From Telopea speciosissima (taxonomy: Eukaryota; Streptophyta; Magnoliopsida; Proteales; Proteaceae), in contig NC_057923.1 in the NCBI RefSeq assembly GCF_018873765.1, forward strand, positions 61,746,593-61,810,592: DNA of 64,000 nucleotides. The letters run 5' to 3'. Positions 22,980 through 35,009 of this stretch are shown in pieces. Both the position numbers and the translations under genes were made by a program. Position 1 is the first letter of the stretch, and the number at the start of each line of letters is the position of its first letter. The notes under the pieces were generated by a model that was not told the DNA's origin, made no database searches, and was given only the letters and a program-made list of their open reading frames with translations.

Positions 22980-24589
22980 CTCGTATGTATAGAAAATTTC
23001 CCTACCAACTGGTATTTATTGGGTCCTACAATGGAGATCTAAAAGTGGAATAATCTCAATGACGTAGAACAACAACCACTTATTATATTTAACTTTAATA
23101 TGAATAAAGTAGAAAAAATTTCCAAAAAAAAATAATTTGTAAAAGTAGAAAGTATTTTATTAAACTCTAGCCTCTCGGTGGTGGTAGATTAAGATATAAA
23201 TAATGGTTGATAATTAATTATTATAATATTATATATGAAATGGCAAAAAGATCTCTATTTGGTGGTGTTTCTTAAGCCTTCTCACAGGATACCGTGAGAT
23301 GAAGCCTCTGCCCTTGGGATAGATACCCAGACATGCTCACCCATTGACCCAGATGCTTGTGTAGAGATCTCTTACTTAAAAGAAATATATATAGGATCGG
23401 GTTTTCCTTAATGACTAGTTTTAAGGTTTAGATGGTGTGCAATGGGTATCAGGGAATTGACCGGCCTCATATAATAAGGGTAGGAGTATTAATGATCCTA
23501 AAAAAGTGGATGATTCCTCTACATAAGATGGAGAAGAATTTCTGCCTAAAATATATATGTCTAGCTAACCATATGTCCAAATCAAATTTTGTCGCTTAAA
23601 TAACACCCCATAGTTTTAAGAACCAGATTGGTATGGCTACTCAAACTGGAATTGGATATTTTTTGTTTCTTCAATAAATGGTAGTTGAGTGGGAGTTGAG
23701 TAAACACCAGGTAAGGTGGTTACGCGCGGGAAGTATTAAGATAATAGGTTGGTCCTATTAAGAAAAAGTCTATTTGATTTTTGGTGAAAACTAAACCATG
23801 GGAATGTGATTGATGTTAATGTCTTACCAAAAAAAAAAAAAGTGATTGATATTAATGTTTCCTCTATTATCCCTAGTTATGGTTTGTGTAAGTATATAGG
23901 ATGGTTTGGTGCAATGGCTTCTTAATTAGTTGGTCAAGATTTCTTGACTCTCAATCTTTTGGCAACAAGTGATAATTCAAAGAGGATCATGTGCCTTGTG
24001 AAGGCCATATTTTGCTAAAGATGTTACATTCTATACAAGTGGATCAAAAGCTAATTCAAAGGATACATTCATCATGGACCATATTCGAAGATATCTCTAG
24101 AATTGGCCGGGATTTTCATTATATATTTTATATATCTCTTGTAGAATCCTATGTAAAGGTGCGCGGTCGACTGGCTAGGCAATTTTTGGCCTGTTAGACC
24201 CTATTTTGGCAAGGGTTTTTTTAGCCCCCTTTGAGCATTATTTAATTAAGACCTTTGTTGGGGTGTCTTGAAAAGCGATTAAGTGCTTGAAATTAAACAT
24301 CTTAAAGTCACATTAGTGCTCATATTATGAGAATCTCTACTTGAACTATACATTTGTATATTCACCTTCTAGAGGTTCTGTTTTAAGCTTCATTTTATCT
24401 ATCTTGGCCATTGAGCTTGTAAATCTTCTTTTCATCATTGTTGAGAGTGTTTTTTGGGTTGTTAGTGGTGAGCCTTATTGTTGAAACCACTAGACTTGAG
24501 TGTGCATGGCTTAATCACTTGGGTAAATGTTGAGCCCTTAAAAGCATTGTAAGAGTGTTGGAGATCATGAAGGCGCTAATCAGGTGAAG
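22980..24589. other. Spacer between NPF genes, no gene seen
   Basis: AT-rich sequence downstream of NPF gene B and upstream of NPF gene A. No supported coding region. A degenerate retroelement may begin near 24240 ahead of the gag relic. Confidence 0.4.
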
Positions 24590-25540
24590 GACTCTAAATC
24601 AATTTCTTAGTCATTTTGAATCATTTAAAATGAAGGATGATGAGTCAATTTCTGTTATGTCTATGCTAGATCCATAGATAATATTAATAGTTTAAATCCA
24701 CTTGGTACATTCTATATTTCTGTGGGACTTGTTAGTAAAATTCTTAGATCATTACCTAAAAGTTGGTTACTTGAGGTTACCACCATTGCAGAGGCAAAGA
24801 ACCTCAAAAAACTTCATGTTGAGGAGCTCATTGAATCTCTCATTACCCATGAGATGATCCTCAGGGAGTTTCAATCTCAAAAGAAAGGATATTGCACTCC
24901 ATGTGATGCGTCCGAGTGCATCCATCTATTACTTGATCACAAGTCCCTAAGGAGATATGCCCGTATTAAAGCCCATCAAACTCACAAGGCTCAGCCCCAA
25001 AATGTGGTCCAAGGACAAACCAAGTTATGCACTAAGACTCAAGGACCAGGTCCAACCTCAAAACATGGTCTCCTTGGTGATATTTTCAACTCCCATAGGT
25101 GAGGATGATAATAACTTTAAAAAAGTACTCTTCTAAGTCCTTTGGTGGAGGTCGACTTACCGACTCTTAAAGGTTGATGTTGGCAACACTTCAAGGTCAC
25201 TGGAGGTTCTTCAGTTCCTTAAGATTGAAGATTGAAACTCAATTTGATTTCAGCAGGAGGAACTCAAGTTGGTTTATAAGAGTGTTTGAAGCAACAAGAT
25301 AATATTTCATTCAAAATAGGATACCTTACAAGCAAAATAGATAGGTCTTTAATAGACAAATTAATGATGATGAAGTTGCCTATCTCTCTAGAAAATTCCA
25401 AGCTTTAATAGAAAAAAGTTCAAAGGTGGATCTCCCTTGACCAAATGTGATCCTCCCATATCTACTAAAATAACATGTTATAATTGTAATGGACAAGGTC
25501 ACATGGTAAATGAGTGCCCCTCCCAAAGATAACCAAGGGA
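24590..25540 (+). pseudogene. Retrotransposon gag relic (UBN2-type with zinc knuckle)
   Basis: An open frame at 24722-25102 reads GLVSKILRSLPKSW and EELIESLITHEM, which match the gag capsid-like UBN2 pattern of plant LTR elements. Upstream frame-broken matches begin near 24590 (QFLSHFESFKM-like). Downstream DDEVAYLSRKFQALIEK (about 25366-25416) and a CX2CX4HX4C knuckle beginning CYNCNGQGH (about 25470-25520) complete gag in another frame. No protease, integrase or LTR was recognised nearby. Confidence 0.65.
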
Positions 25541-25698
25541 TTTTACCTAAAGAGAAACAAGGGAATGACAACAACCACTTGAGATGAGTACAAAATGATT
25601 CCATGAGGAAATTGAAGGAAATTGATCTTGGCTTTTATTAAGTGATCATTTACCAAGAAAAAAAATTAATGTTTTACTATTCCTAGCCAAGGAAGGGT

Positions 25699-28600
25699 TC
25701 AGCCATCTTCCATTCGAATAAGCTTATTTCTCTTATACACATAACTCTTTGCCCAATACAAATAGTTGAAAAACCCTACCAAGCCAAGGATGGAAAGCAG
25801 CCAATAGAAATGGTCAAGATAATTCTTGTTCAAATTGTTTCCCCCAAGCCATCCAATATTATTTGTTCCAGTTGAACTTGTGGCTTTGTTTAGTACATCC
25901 ACTAGAACAGAACCCAGAAAGGATGCCAAGCCTAAGACACATGAGAAGATAGCAGAACCCAGTGATTTCATTCCTCTTGATGCTTCAATATTGAAGAACT
26001 CTAGCAATCCAACATATGTGAAAACATCAGTTATCATTATAGAAAAATATTGTGGCCCAAGCCACATTATAGACATGGGCACTTGATGATCATCCATTAT
26101 TAATCCATACTGCCTTGCAATTCTTTTCCTTCTCTTCTCTATCAAGGCAGCTGTACCAGTTCCTAATGAAACTACCATGAAGCCTACGCCTGCGCGTTGC
26201 AAGGGAGTGATGCCGGTTCGATATCCGGTCATCTTCCTCGCGAATGGCACGAATAGTCTGTCATAGATAACAAGAAAAACCATTTGCATAACCATGGGGA
26301 CTGCAATGAGAGTAACTGGAGAGACATTAATATTATTCTTCATGAGTTTTCCCAGCATAGTAGTGTCCATTGTGTTACTTTGCTGGATAGTGAAAGCCAA
26401 GAGTTGTGGGATTGGAATGTAAGCAAGTACAGCACTGATGAAGATTGGGAGCATTCTCAAAACTATCTTTGTCTCCTCTACTTGGTTCATGCTACAAAGG
26501 GCCCATTTCATATTAGAGCCGCCGAATATCGAAATTGAAGCTTTATCTAGGAATCTGATGACAAAATTCAATAATTAAGCTACATACACATCGTTTCTCT
26601 CGTATTTGATTAAATCTTGTTTTAGTTTTCTGTATGGAATTTATTTAGGGTTTCATGTAAAACCCAAGGTTTTTCTAACACAATCATCATAGGTTTTAGA
26701 TGCCTATGACAAAGGGATTCTTCCTATGGTGAAGGTCTGAAAGAAAACTCGCATGGTCCCTTTGTTGGGGTTCCTGCGAAATCAATTATCCTACATCGGA
26801 TGTGAATAGTTCGATATGAAGACATATAAGGACTTGGGCACCCTGTCTTAAAGATTAGCTTTTAAGGATGAGTTCTACCTGAGTCCCAACAAATGGTATC
26901 GAAACTGGGGCATAGTAACTCCAATGTGCCTCAGGAGAAAATCATGAGAAGTTTCTATATTACATTTCACCACAATATTTCACAATGAAGGTAATTTTGA
27001 TGACTTACTTGAAGCCCTCTGTGTGTGAAAGCATCTCATCCACCACGTTTTCATTGGATCTCTCTTGGTGCAGCTCCTCTTCATTCTCAGGTAATCCAAG
27101 TTTTCTTTTTCTAAATGCAGCCACCAAAACCTGGAATTAAAAACAGAACTCCTTAGCAATTATTAGAGAAATGTAGATATAAAATATAAGACAAAGTTTT
27201 CCTCCACCAATCGAGGACGATGGTTCACCCACCATCCTAGGGTTCATCAACCCCTCCTAGGGTTTTAGTATGTTCCAAATTACCTGCAAAATTCGAGTTA
27301 GAGGGCTTCCTCTAGGCATTTGGTTACGATAAAACAATAAACCAGAAGCAAGCACCAAGACTCCAAGTAGCTGAACAGCTGCAGATAGAGCAAAGCCTTG
27401 TGCCCATCCATAGTTCTTCTGAACCCAAACTATGAAAATTAGGCTAATTATATTTCCAGCCACAGTACTTAAGTTGAGCCAATTGAAGTAACTACTAGAC
27501 TTGTGCCGCCGCCACCGCGGCAATGATGATGAAGAATTTGATGTCTGGTCGTCATCATCATTTTCACTGGATTGCTCTGCCCCGAAAGGTGGAAGGTTAG
27601 CTCTGAAACACCCATTCCCTAATGCCATAATATATAAGGCAATGTAAAGGATAACAGCCTTGTGGCCATGAAGAGGCTCACAGTTGCTCCATTGCTTTGA
27701 AGTGTCACAATTCGGTGGCCGTAGTGATGGAAAATATGCTTGCAGTGCTAGCATGGCTTGCCCCTAAACCAACAAACAAGAGAATTACACCACTAGAGAG
27801 AGAGAGAGAGAACAGATCTTCTACGGTGCACTGCCCTATGCTGCGTAGACATAGGGCTGCGTATAATGACCGCCTTACCCCCGCTCGGGTAAGGCGTTCG
27901 GATAGAGGTAACGTGGTCAATGCACGCCGCCTTGTGTTTGCGCAACACAGCAGGACAGGCAGCCCGCGCCGTAGAAGATCTGGATCTGAGAGAGAGAAAG
28001 CGCACTTACAAGGACCATAAGGGGAGTAAAAATAAGTAAGGTATAGAATCTGGTGAGATAGGAGTCTGAGATGAAGCCTCCAAGTAAGGCGAATCCGCAA
28101 GTAACGCCAAAGAAGTTAGTCACAGTGTCTGAAGTGGTTGCAACATCCATATGCATGGTTTCATGTAGGTAGGTAACCATGTTCAGAAAGATTGGTGTGT
28201 AGGACATGTTTGTCAACATATTCATAACTGCCAAATAGCAAAAGGACCCAATTAATGCTTTAAAGAAAAGGGCGTACGGCTCCCGCCAGGGAGGGCACCT
28301 GACTCTCATAGGGGGAGAGACCTATGAAATGATCCAAACACCCCTTGTTTTGTTGGGTTGGATCTTTCAGTTCCCGCCATAGCTGTAGGAGCTAGAGCCG
28401 AATTGTAATGTATGCAGCTTTACCCCCGCTTCGCGGAGAGATTGTGATCTATATGTTCAGAAATTTAACATGTGACTAGAGAGATGTTGGGATCTACATG
28501 TTCACAAAATTGCAGCATCTTCGTCCAATTAATGCTTTAAAGAAACCCCCAGTAGAAACTGTGAACAAGGAACATTCACGTATGTGAATGATTCATAATT

Positions 28601-30368
28601 GTTCAGATGGAATCCATTATGTGGGAATGTCCCATCTGAATGATTGTGAGTCGTTCACGTACGTGAACATTCACCCCATCGTAAAAACTTAACATGTGAT
28701 CAAGAGATATTGGGATCTGCATATTCATAAAATTACACACTCTTCTTTATTTGGTAGTGGTTATATATCTTTAGTGGCGATGAAAACTTACCTCCAGTAA
28801 AGGTCCATGTATAGTTAGTGACGGAAATATTAAATTACCACTAATTGCTTAAGGTTTTGTTCTTTTTATTAAATTAATTAATAGACCGTTAGTGGTGGTA
28901 ATTTTTTATTAAGTCGCCACTAATTAATTGCTTAGGCTTTGTTCTTTTGTTGAATTAAATAATAGATGTTTAGTGGCAATAGAAAATTATAGCCACTAAT
29001 TTCTTAAGATTTTGTTCTTTTAGTGAATTAAATAATAGATCTTTAGTGGCTGCTAAAAATTAACACCACTAAAGAGCCATAGTTAGAGGCGGATGTATAA
29101 AGTCTCCAGTATAAATGAATCGGTATTGACCGATACGATATTAGTATGGATAGGCCGATATATACGATAGTGTTTTTTTAAAACCATTAGCAATTAAACC
29201 ATTGGGATATAGAGGCTTTAGTGGTAGTATAAATATCGTCGCTAAAATTTTTATTATACTTGACGATTATTATTATCATAACAATAATAATGTTTAATAA
29301 AAGGTAGTGAAATTTTATCGACTCTAAAAAGGAATTGTTAGTGGTGATAAAATATTATCGTTGCTAAAAATTAGTACTTTAAAGCATAGTTGGAAAATCA
29401 GGTTTTCTGACTCGACTCGTCTCGTAGAAAATCTGGTGACTCGGCCTGGTTAAACCTGGTCAATCCGAGTCATGTTTTTTTTATTATTAAAAAATAATAA
29501 TAAATGCTACATTGTTATGCATTGAATGATAAAAACTGCAATGTGGAGATAGAGAGATGGGTTCTTTTCATTTATATATAGAGTTATAAATGTTACATGG
29601 CAATTTCTAAGAAGAGAGAGATCCAAAACGTTAGTTTTGACAAGCATTTTAGATTTTATTGTTTTATACATTTAATTTTACATTTGTTAGTTGTTACTTA
29701 TTTATTGATATATTCACTCATAATCAAGTAATATTTATATTACCAAAAAAAAAGTCAAGTTGCATTTATGTATTTAAAAATTGACAAGACTCTCCTAGTT
29801 AAAAGTGTTTCGGGTTTAAAAACCGAGTCTTGCTTGACTCAGACAAGTCAATACCAAATCGCATCATTTTATATCTTGACCGAGTCTACATGACTTTTGA
29901 CCAGGTTTTCCAAAATTTTGACTCGATTCGGATGACTCGATCAAGTCAAAACCTAGTTTTTCAACTATGCTTTAAAGGCAAAACACAAAAACTATTATGT
30001 AATACCTAAATTACGAATATTTAACAACTACAAGGAACTAAAGTCTCTTAAAAACATTTTTAACAGCTAAAAGTATCATAGAAACACTTCCCTTGAGCAT
30101 TTTTCTTGTAGTGGTAGATCTAAGAAAATGTAAGCCAATCCAACCATTAGATATCTAGGCGGGCACCCCTTAAATGAAAAAGATGACTTTCACATACCAA
30201 AAATAAGAACAATCTAAAATTTCATGGCAATATTAGAAATATATACTTTTAAAATTAATATTGATTGGAATCCCTCTTACAATAGATGAACCATACAGCT
30301 CTGGCTCCACCATGCTTGTCTTTGTTGATGGGTTTTCCCTTCCAATCTATGAAGCCATGGATTGCCAT
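25699..30368 (-). CDS. NRT1/PTR family (NPF) transporter B, 587 aa
   Basis: Paralogue of NPF gene A, in tandem and on the same strand. Exons: 30368-30281, 28227-28010, 27763-27284, 27130-27009, 26554-25699. All are GT..AG; they sum to 1764 bp in one frame (587 aa). The first two exons are exactly the same length as in gene A (88 and 218 bp) and all intron phases agree. Seen: IDWKGKPINK with KHGG, GGFISDSYLTRF, LQAYFPSLRPPNCD, GNGCFRANLPPFGAEQ, an extended acidic/Ser/Arg central loop (DDDDQTSNSSSSLPRWRR), RFLDKAS, QVEETKIVLRMLPIF, FTYVGLLEFF, and a last helix NYLYWAK. TM1 lacks ExxER (aligned residues MNMLTN). GAEQ is followed by SSEN instead of FD. Intron 1 is 2.05 kb and filled with repeats. 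The gene looks intact; substrate not assigned. Confidence 0.93.
26763..26900 (+). mobile_element. TRIM-like short LTR with primer-binding site in NPF-B intron 4
   Basis: A 129-bp segment starts TGTTGGGGTTCC (26763) and ends GTCCCAACA (26891). Two bases later comes TGGTATCGAAAC, a primer-binding-site-like motif. Size and design fit a terminal-repeat retrotransposon in miniature. A second LTR is not present before exon 4 of the gene, so the element is partial. Confidence 0.5.
27814..27986. repeat. MITE in NPF-B intron 2
   Basis: Inverted ends AGATCTTCTACGGTGCACTGCC and GGCAGCCCGCGCCGTAGAAGATCT (imperfect) enclose a second inverted pair around CCGCCTTACC / GGTAAGGCG. Both flanks are GA-rich, so the target duplication is obscured. 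Confidence 0.6.
28555..28690. repeat. Short foldback repeat in NPF-B intron 1
   Basis: Nested inverted motifs GAACATTCACGTATGTGAATG, TTCAGATGG / CCATCTGAA and ATTCACGTACGTGAACATTC-like ends around CCATTATGTGGGAATG. A small palindromic element; boundaries are approximate. Confidence 0.45.
28745..30113 (-). mobile_element. CACTA-like element remnant in NPF-B intron 1
   Basis: The right end on the minus strand reads CACTACAAGAAAAATGC (30113-30097), the terminal motif of plant CACTA elements. Six scattered copies of TTAGTGGC/TTAGTGGTG-type strings (about 28757-29340) resemble subterminal repeats. The left terminus was not found, and a hAT-like element is nested inside. No transposase. Confidence 0.4.
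29385..29969. mobile_element. hAT-like non-autonomous element, 585 bp, nested
   Basis: Ends CATAGTTGGAAAATCAGG and CCTAGTTTTTCAACTATG (inverted), flanked by a perfect 8-bp duplication CTTTAAAG (29377-29384 and 29970-29977). Subterminal repeats of GACTCG / CGAGTC; AT-rich core. Shares the CATAGTTG..CAACTATG termini with the element at 60999. Confidence 0.82.
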
Positions 30369-30510
30369 GGTTGTACTCTACTAGTCTAAAACATTCCCAA
30401 AAATTTTCAGTTTAAAAAGAAAGAAGAAGTATTTCTCAAAATAATTTTTTTTTAATTGTAGTGGGTTTAAGATTTGACCCATTCAGTGAGTAGCTATATA
30501 GCCCTAGATT

Positions 30511-30517
30511 TTTTATA
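30511..30517 (-). promoter_or_regulatory. Possible TATA box of NPF gene B
   Basis: TATAAAA on the minus strand about 145 bp upstream of the ATG at 30368. Weak support: composition is AT-rich and other TATA-like strings occur nearby. Confidence 0.3.
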
Positions 30518-30534
30518 GCAATAAAGGTGAAGAT

Positions 30535-31080
30535 TTTATGGAGAAGAACAATATCTATCATTAAATGATAAAAGATTTTGTTGAGAAAAATTAAGATTTT
30601 GTAGCGGGAAAAACTGAAAAAGTGTGCAATACAAGGTGGGTGGCATAGGATCAGTTAGTAGGGCCCCTAGATTTTGTTTGACCCGCACATGGTTTCCTGG
30701 TATCCTCTTTCCATCCTTGATCCCAAGGAACAATGTCCAAACAACCTTTTAATCCGTAAGGATGCTTTGTCAATAGGTGTTAATTTTAGGGCAAGAGATC
30801 GGTGTCTGGTTATGTAGCCGCTGCACCCATGCGAGGGTTAATGAGACAAAAAAAAAACAAAAAAAAAAAGGAATCATGATTTGTCTAACCAATAATTTTT
30901 TTGCCTATAATCAAAATATTCTTATATTCTCTTCTTAAAAAATATTACATAATGTTGTATAAAATTTTGATAAAAAATAACTGGAATAATTATTACAAGG
31001 TGTCTCTAAACTAGCTTTGACCCTTTTTCTTTTTGGAATTTTGTATATAGTCGTATGTATTATCTTATAAAGTAATGGAG
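30535..31080. other. Spacer upstream of NPF gene B
   Basis: AT-rich. Contains GGGCAAGAGATCGGTGTCTG at about 30791-30810; a near-identical string recurs at about 31765, probably ends of a MITE family. No gene seen. Confidence 0.4.
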
Positions 31081-31179
31081 AAATGTTATGTGCGAAGGAT
31101 GCAGGGAGCCACGCACAAACACAGGGGGGGCAGGAAATGATCCGCATGTCCCCATGAACGGCAGAAATTCTGCCCCCCA

Positions 31180-31510
31180 ATGAGTGAAGGCTATTGTCAG
31201 ATCCTTCTGGAATCAGATTGCCAGGAGCTAATCCGACAAATCTTATCTCCTAGCTCTCCTCCAACTTGCATCATGCCGGTTCTTCATGAAATTAATCATT
31301 TAATGTCTCTTTTCCCCAGTTGCTCTATCTCTTTTATCCCAAGGTCCCTCAACAATGTCGTTGATATTTTGGCCAGGAAGGCTGTGTCACTTGCGTGTAT
31401 GACATCATGGCCTGTATCCACTCCATGGATCGTTGATATGTGTAATGCTGAGTCTATGCGTTTTTCACGCTTCAATCAATAGAACTCCTTTTATCAAAAA
31501 TAAAATAAAA
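31180..31510 (+). pseudogene. LINE 3' end with RNase H-like domain (relic)
   Basis: An open frame reads ILLESDCQELIRQI, then HEINHLMSLFPSCSISFIP and NNVVDILARKAVSLA. This is the C-terminal RNase H pattern found downstream of RT in plant L1-type LINEs. It ends at a stop near 31480 followed by an A-rich tail (ATCAAAAATAAAATAAAA). The rest of the LINE is missing. The copy at 44270 ends with a similar protein sequence. Confidence 0.6.
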
Positions 31511-32619
31511 TGTGCCAACATGTAGACTCTCATTGTCTATCATGAGTGGTGTGGTCCCTACATCCCACGTAGAGAACACTCTCCTTAAAGTAATATATAG
31601 GTTAAATCATAAATGTATTAAAATAAGGTATATCTAGATTGGACCCCTTTACCAGCTAGATCACTCCTTAATGAAACTGATTGGATCCAAATCATCAAAC
31701 CCTTAAACACTAATGCATAATTGAACCCACTTCTTTATCTAGATGTACGAAATAAGAAAATTAAGGGCAAGAGATCGTTGTCTAGTCGTGTAGCGCCTGT
31801 ATTAGTACAGGACCAATGAAAGTGCACGTAGGATATCAATATAGATGCGATTTGTAACTTCATGGAGGGCAGGGTGGCACTTTCATACGATGTCTCAACA
31901 CAGAAGCCATGTGTCCAAATAGCATTTTTCTCCCAAAATTAATTACCACACAAGTCGGTTTGAACTTTTACACTTACTTATTTTCTAAACCTACTTATTT
32001 TATAATTAATTTTTCATTTAATTTTATAGATCTAAGAAATCGTCCCAAAAAGAAGAGGTCATTTGAATCCACTACGTATAGCCCTACTCTGTAGTCCTAG
32101 ATTTGTTAATGGCTTGTCTTGGCAATAAATATTGCCACTTCTATTCAAGTTGAAACATGACATGTGTGACAAGGACCTTGTGATCTTTTTATTCACAAAT
32201 TTTTAGCATGACTTAACCTACCATGTGGTAAAGTTAGGCACATGTCCATGGATTCTTTATTGGACTACCAGGCCAAGAAAAATTTTCCTCTAGAATAAAA
32301 TTGGGAAGATGAAAGTAATCAACTAAAGCACCATCGGAATCCATTCCAACCATGTTTTTGTGCACCGTATCGGGCATTTGTATGGATGGACCCATAGGAG
32401 AGGTAGGATTCTCATACGCGAATGGGAGTGAGTCGCACAAATGGTAATCATGGCATCCACCATATAGGATCCCCTCGAGGTGAATGGGATCTAAGTGGCT
32501 CACTCCTATTCTAGTATGTTCTCGTACAAGAATGAGATTCCAACTCTCAATAAGACAGTTTTGCCCTTGATTTTCTTCAGGAATTGATTTATTTATTTAT
32601 TTTTTGGATAAGGTTAACC
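31511..32619. other. Intergenic, repeat fragments only
   Basis: Holds a second copy of the GGGCAAGAGATCG string with downstream TAGCGCCTG..ACAGG (about 31765-31880), a probable MITE fragment. No supported gene. Confidence 0.4.
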
Positions 32620-32627
32620 CTTGGTAT

Positions 32628-33258
32628 TAGGGGTGTCAATGGGTCGGTTTGGTCCGGTTTCTGTTCGGGTTTTTTGGTTTCGGTGTGGCTTTTAGAGAAA
32701 CTGAGACCAATTCAATAAGAATTTTTCGGTTTCGGCTCGGTTTCAGTTTCGGTGCGGTTTGGTTTCGTGTCGATTTCGATTTATAATAATAGGTTGATAT
32801 CGGTTTGAATCCGGTTCGATACCGGGTTTTTTTAAACAAGTTGGGTTCGACTTGTACTTATTTTCTTCTCTTTCTCTTTTCAACTACATAAAATATTTCA
32901 TTAGCCCCACACTTAAAAAGGAGATCAATGGAACAAGCATTGTTACAAATCAATTTCCCTATTTTCATAACCTCACACTCATTGATTTGTAACAATTTAT
33001 CTTACAATCATAAATTTGCTCACTAATATTGAAATCAATTCAATGATTCATAACCTTATATTCATTATTTTCTTATCGGTTTCATTCGGTTTGGTTTTCG
33101 ATTTGTTATCGATCGGTCCGGTGCGGTCCGATTTTCAATTGATCCCGTCATACCCCAGTCCAAAACCAATCTAATAAGGATCGGTTCGATTTGATCTCGG
33201 GTTTTTTCAATCGATTTCGTTTGGTCTTAACAGTTCAGACTAGGTTTTGACACCCTTA
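32628..33258. mobile_element. hAT-type non-autonomous element, 631 bp
   Basis: Ends TAGGGGTGTCAAT and TTTTGACACCCTTA (inverted), flanked by a perfect 8-bp duplication CTTGGTAT (32620-32627 and 33259-33266). Subterminal regions are rich in CGGTTTCGGTTTGG-type motifs on both arms; the core is AT-rich. No transposase. Confidence 0.85.
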
Positions 33259-34080
33259 CTTGGTATGTACCATACGATCAATACAGGATCAGCCAAATAT
33301 CGGTATCAAAGTCGGTCAATCCATATTCAATACTTAAAACCATGATTCCAACTGAAGCAATATGTTTTGCCACATGGGTACATTACATTTAAGAATTCAA
33401 AACATGGAATAGGGGCAGGAATCGATCCCAAAAAACCCTAGAATCGATCTTTGAATCAGGATCAGTCATAGCCGATTCAACCGATTCAATACGAATTTTT
33501 TTAGATGGCGATTATCAACCACACAAGAATTGATTTTTTTTTTCTTTTCAAAATCATTCTAATGAAATATGGAGAAATATGATTGGTCTGAAATAAAAAA
33601 TTTATAGTTAGATGAGGATGTATCAACAAAACCTGATCTCTCTTCTGCCTTTCTTTCCGTTAAAGAAACCCTTTACAGACCTGAGTCCAGATTCTGGAAT
33701 TTCGTCTGAGTAGGCCTTAAACGATTGAGGTTTGCAGACATTGCCGTTGTTACGGGGGTTGCAGAAATTGGTGAGTTCTCTCTCTCTCTCTCTCTGCGTA
33801 TTCTCTTATGAATGAATTTCATATTGGGGTTTCTTAATTTTGCGAACTGATATGTAAATCCAGCCTTTTTGCATCTCTTCAAGTAATTCTTCTCGATGTT
33901 AGACAGCAATTTTGAGTAATGGGTACTGGAATTTATTATTTTTAGGGCAACATCGGTTGAGGGTCTATCTCAGATTGCTGTGTGAATTGTGAATGAGATC
34001 AATTTGTAATTTACAGAATTAGTGAATCAGCCAAAGGCTCTCTTCCAAAGTTCTTATCTTTCAAGTAATCTTTTCCTTGT

Positions 34081-34570
34081 TTCTCAGTTTCACGCCCGAC
34101 ACAGATTGAGCCACCATGATTAGCCACCTCCCCAAGAAAAGGTGTTAATGTTGGCTGTTTTGTGCTTCCCTGTCAACCTTCCCTTATTTCCTTCTCCATA
34201 GTCACTGATGTGCTCTTTGTGGCGAAGTGACAGATTCAGAATTGCCTTCTTTATTACTTTAAAGCATCCATCCTCCCCCTCGATCGTTTTGGATCAAGAG
34301 AGAGAACAATACCAGCTTGTTGAGTAATTCTCTCAAGAATATATCTGGAGCACCATATGTGATTTCCAGCCTCAATTCTCACACTAGGACTTCCTACTGG
34401 CCAGGCATCACCTCCCCATTAGTACCACTAACGTTGATCCCAGTATACAAACAAGCCTTGTAGTGTGCATCGGATATGTCATGCCCAAATGACTTGTTTG
34501 CTCCAGCACCACAGTAGTAGGGACCCTTGGCAATGACCTTTGGTTTACTGAAGATTTGCAGCCCTATGTC
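34081..34570 (-). pseudogene. Intronless glutamine synthetase fragment, GS2-like
   Basis: On the minus strand, frame segments read [47 protein letters not shown]-like, [59 protein letters not shown] and NHGGSICVGRET. This is the catalytic half of plant glutamine synthetase in order, without introns. [12 protein letters not shown] and the Cys in IWC resemble the chloroplast isoform GS2. A stop follows MPGQ, the frame shifts several times, and the 30-odd residues expected between IFSxPKV and GPYYC are missing. It is probably an old retroposed copy; no poly(A) or target duplication was found. Non-functional. Confidence 0.85.
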
Positions 34571-34604
34571 GTTTGTTTGTTGAGATAGGTTCTCTTGCTG
34601 GGGT

Positions 34605-34700
34605 CATAGTTGTCATGGCGCCTAGGCGACCCAAGGCATTGGAGGGCTGCCTAAGCACTTAGGCGTCAAGGCGCTTGCCTAGGCGTTCCAAGGTGCCCTA
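34605..34700. repeat. Fragment of the CATAGTTG / CCTAGGCG repeat family
   Basis: Starts CATAGTTGTCATGGCGCC and continues with GCCTAGGCG-type motifs as in 60999-61040 and 61940-62028. Only one end is present. Confidence 0.6.
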
Positions 34701-34839
34701 GTAATTCTTTTTATATATCTATTATATCTAGTATAGCAGTTATATAATTATGCTGAATTGCTAATCAAGAATCAACACTTTAAGCAACATCAAAAGACAA
34801 GAATCAACACTTAGGCAACATCAAGGCCATGTAGAACTG

Positions 34840-34898
34840 ATTGGAGAAATAGGATCCATGTACCCAACCCCATATAGTTGGGATAAGGCTGAGTTGAG
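34840..34898 (+). mobile_element. RTE-type LINE 3' end fragment
   Basis: Contains GGATCCATGTACCCAACCCC followed by ATAGTTGGGATAAGGCTGAG, the 3'-terminal signature of the same LINE family that lies on the other strand at 35010-35630. Confidence 0.55.
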
Positions 34899-35009
34899 AG
34901 AAGCAACATCAAGAGACAAGAATCAACATTAAAGCCATATCAATGCAAAATGATATAATTATGCTAAAATGAGAAACTCAACAAATGGTGAAATAAGTAT
35001 AAGATATAC

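Noticed and set aside
28268..28455. Possible second Au SINE
   Set aside because: Only the CCCCCGCTTCGCGGAGAG block matches; the tRNA-like boxes and the 3' terminus are not recognisable.
32234..32503. 89-codon minus-strand frame
   Set aside because: No conserved motif, no splice context, low-complexity host spacer; chance ORF.
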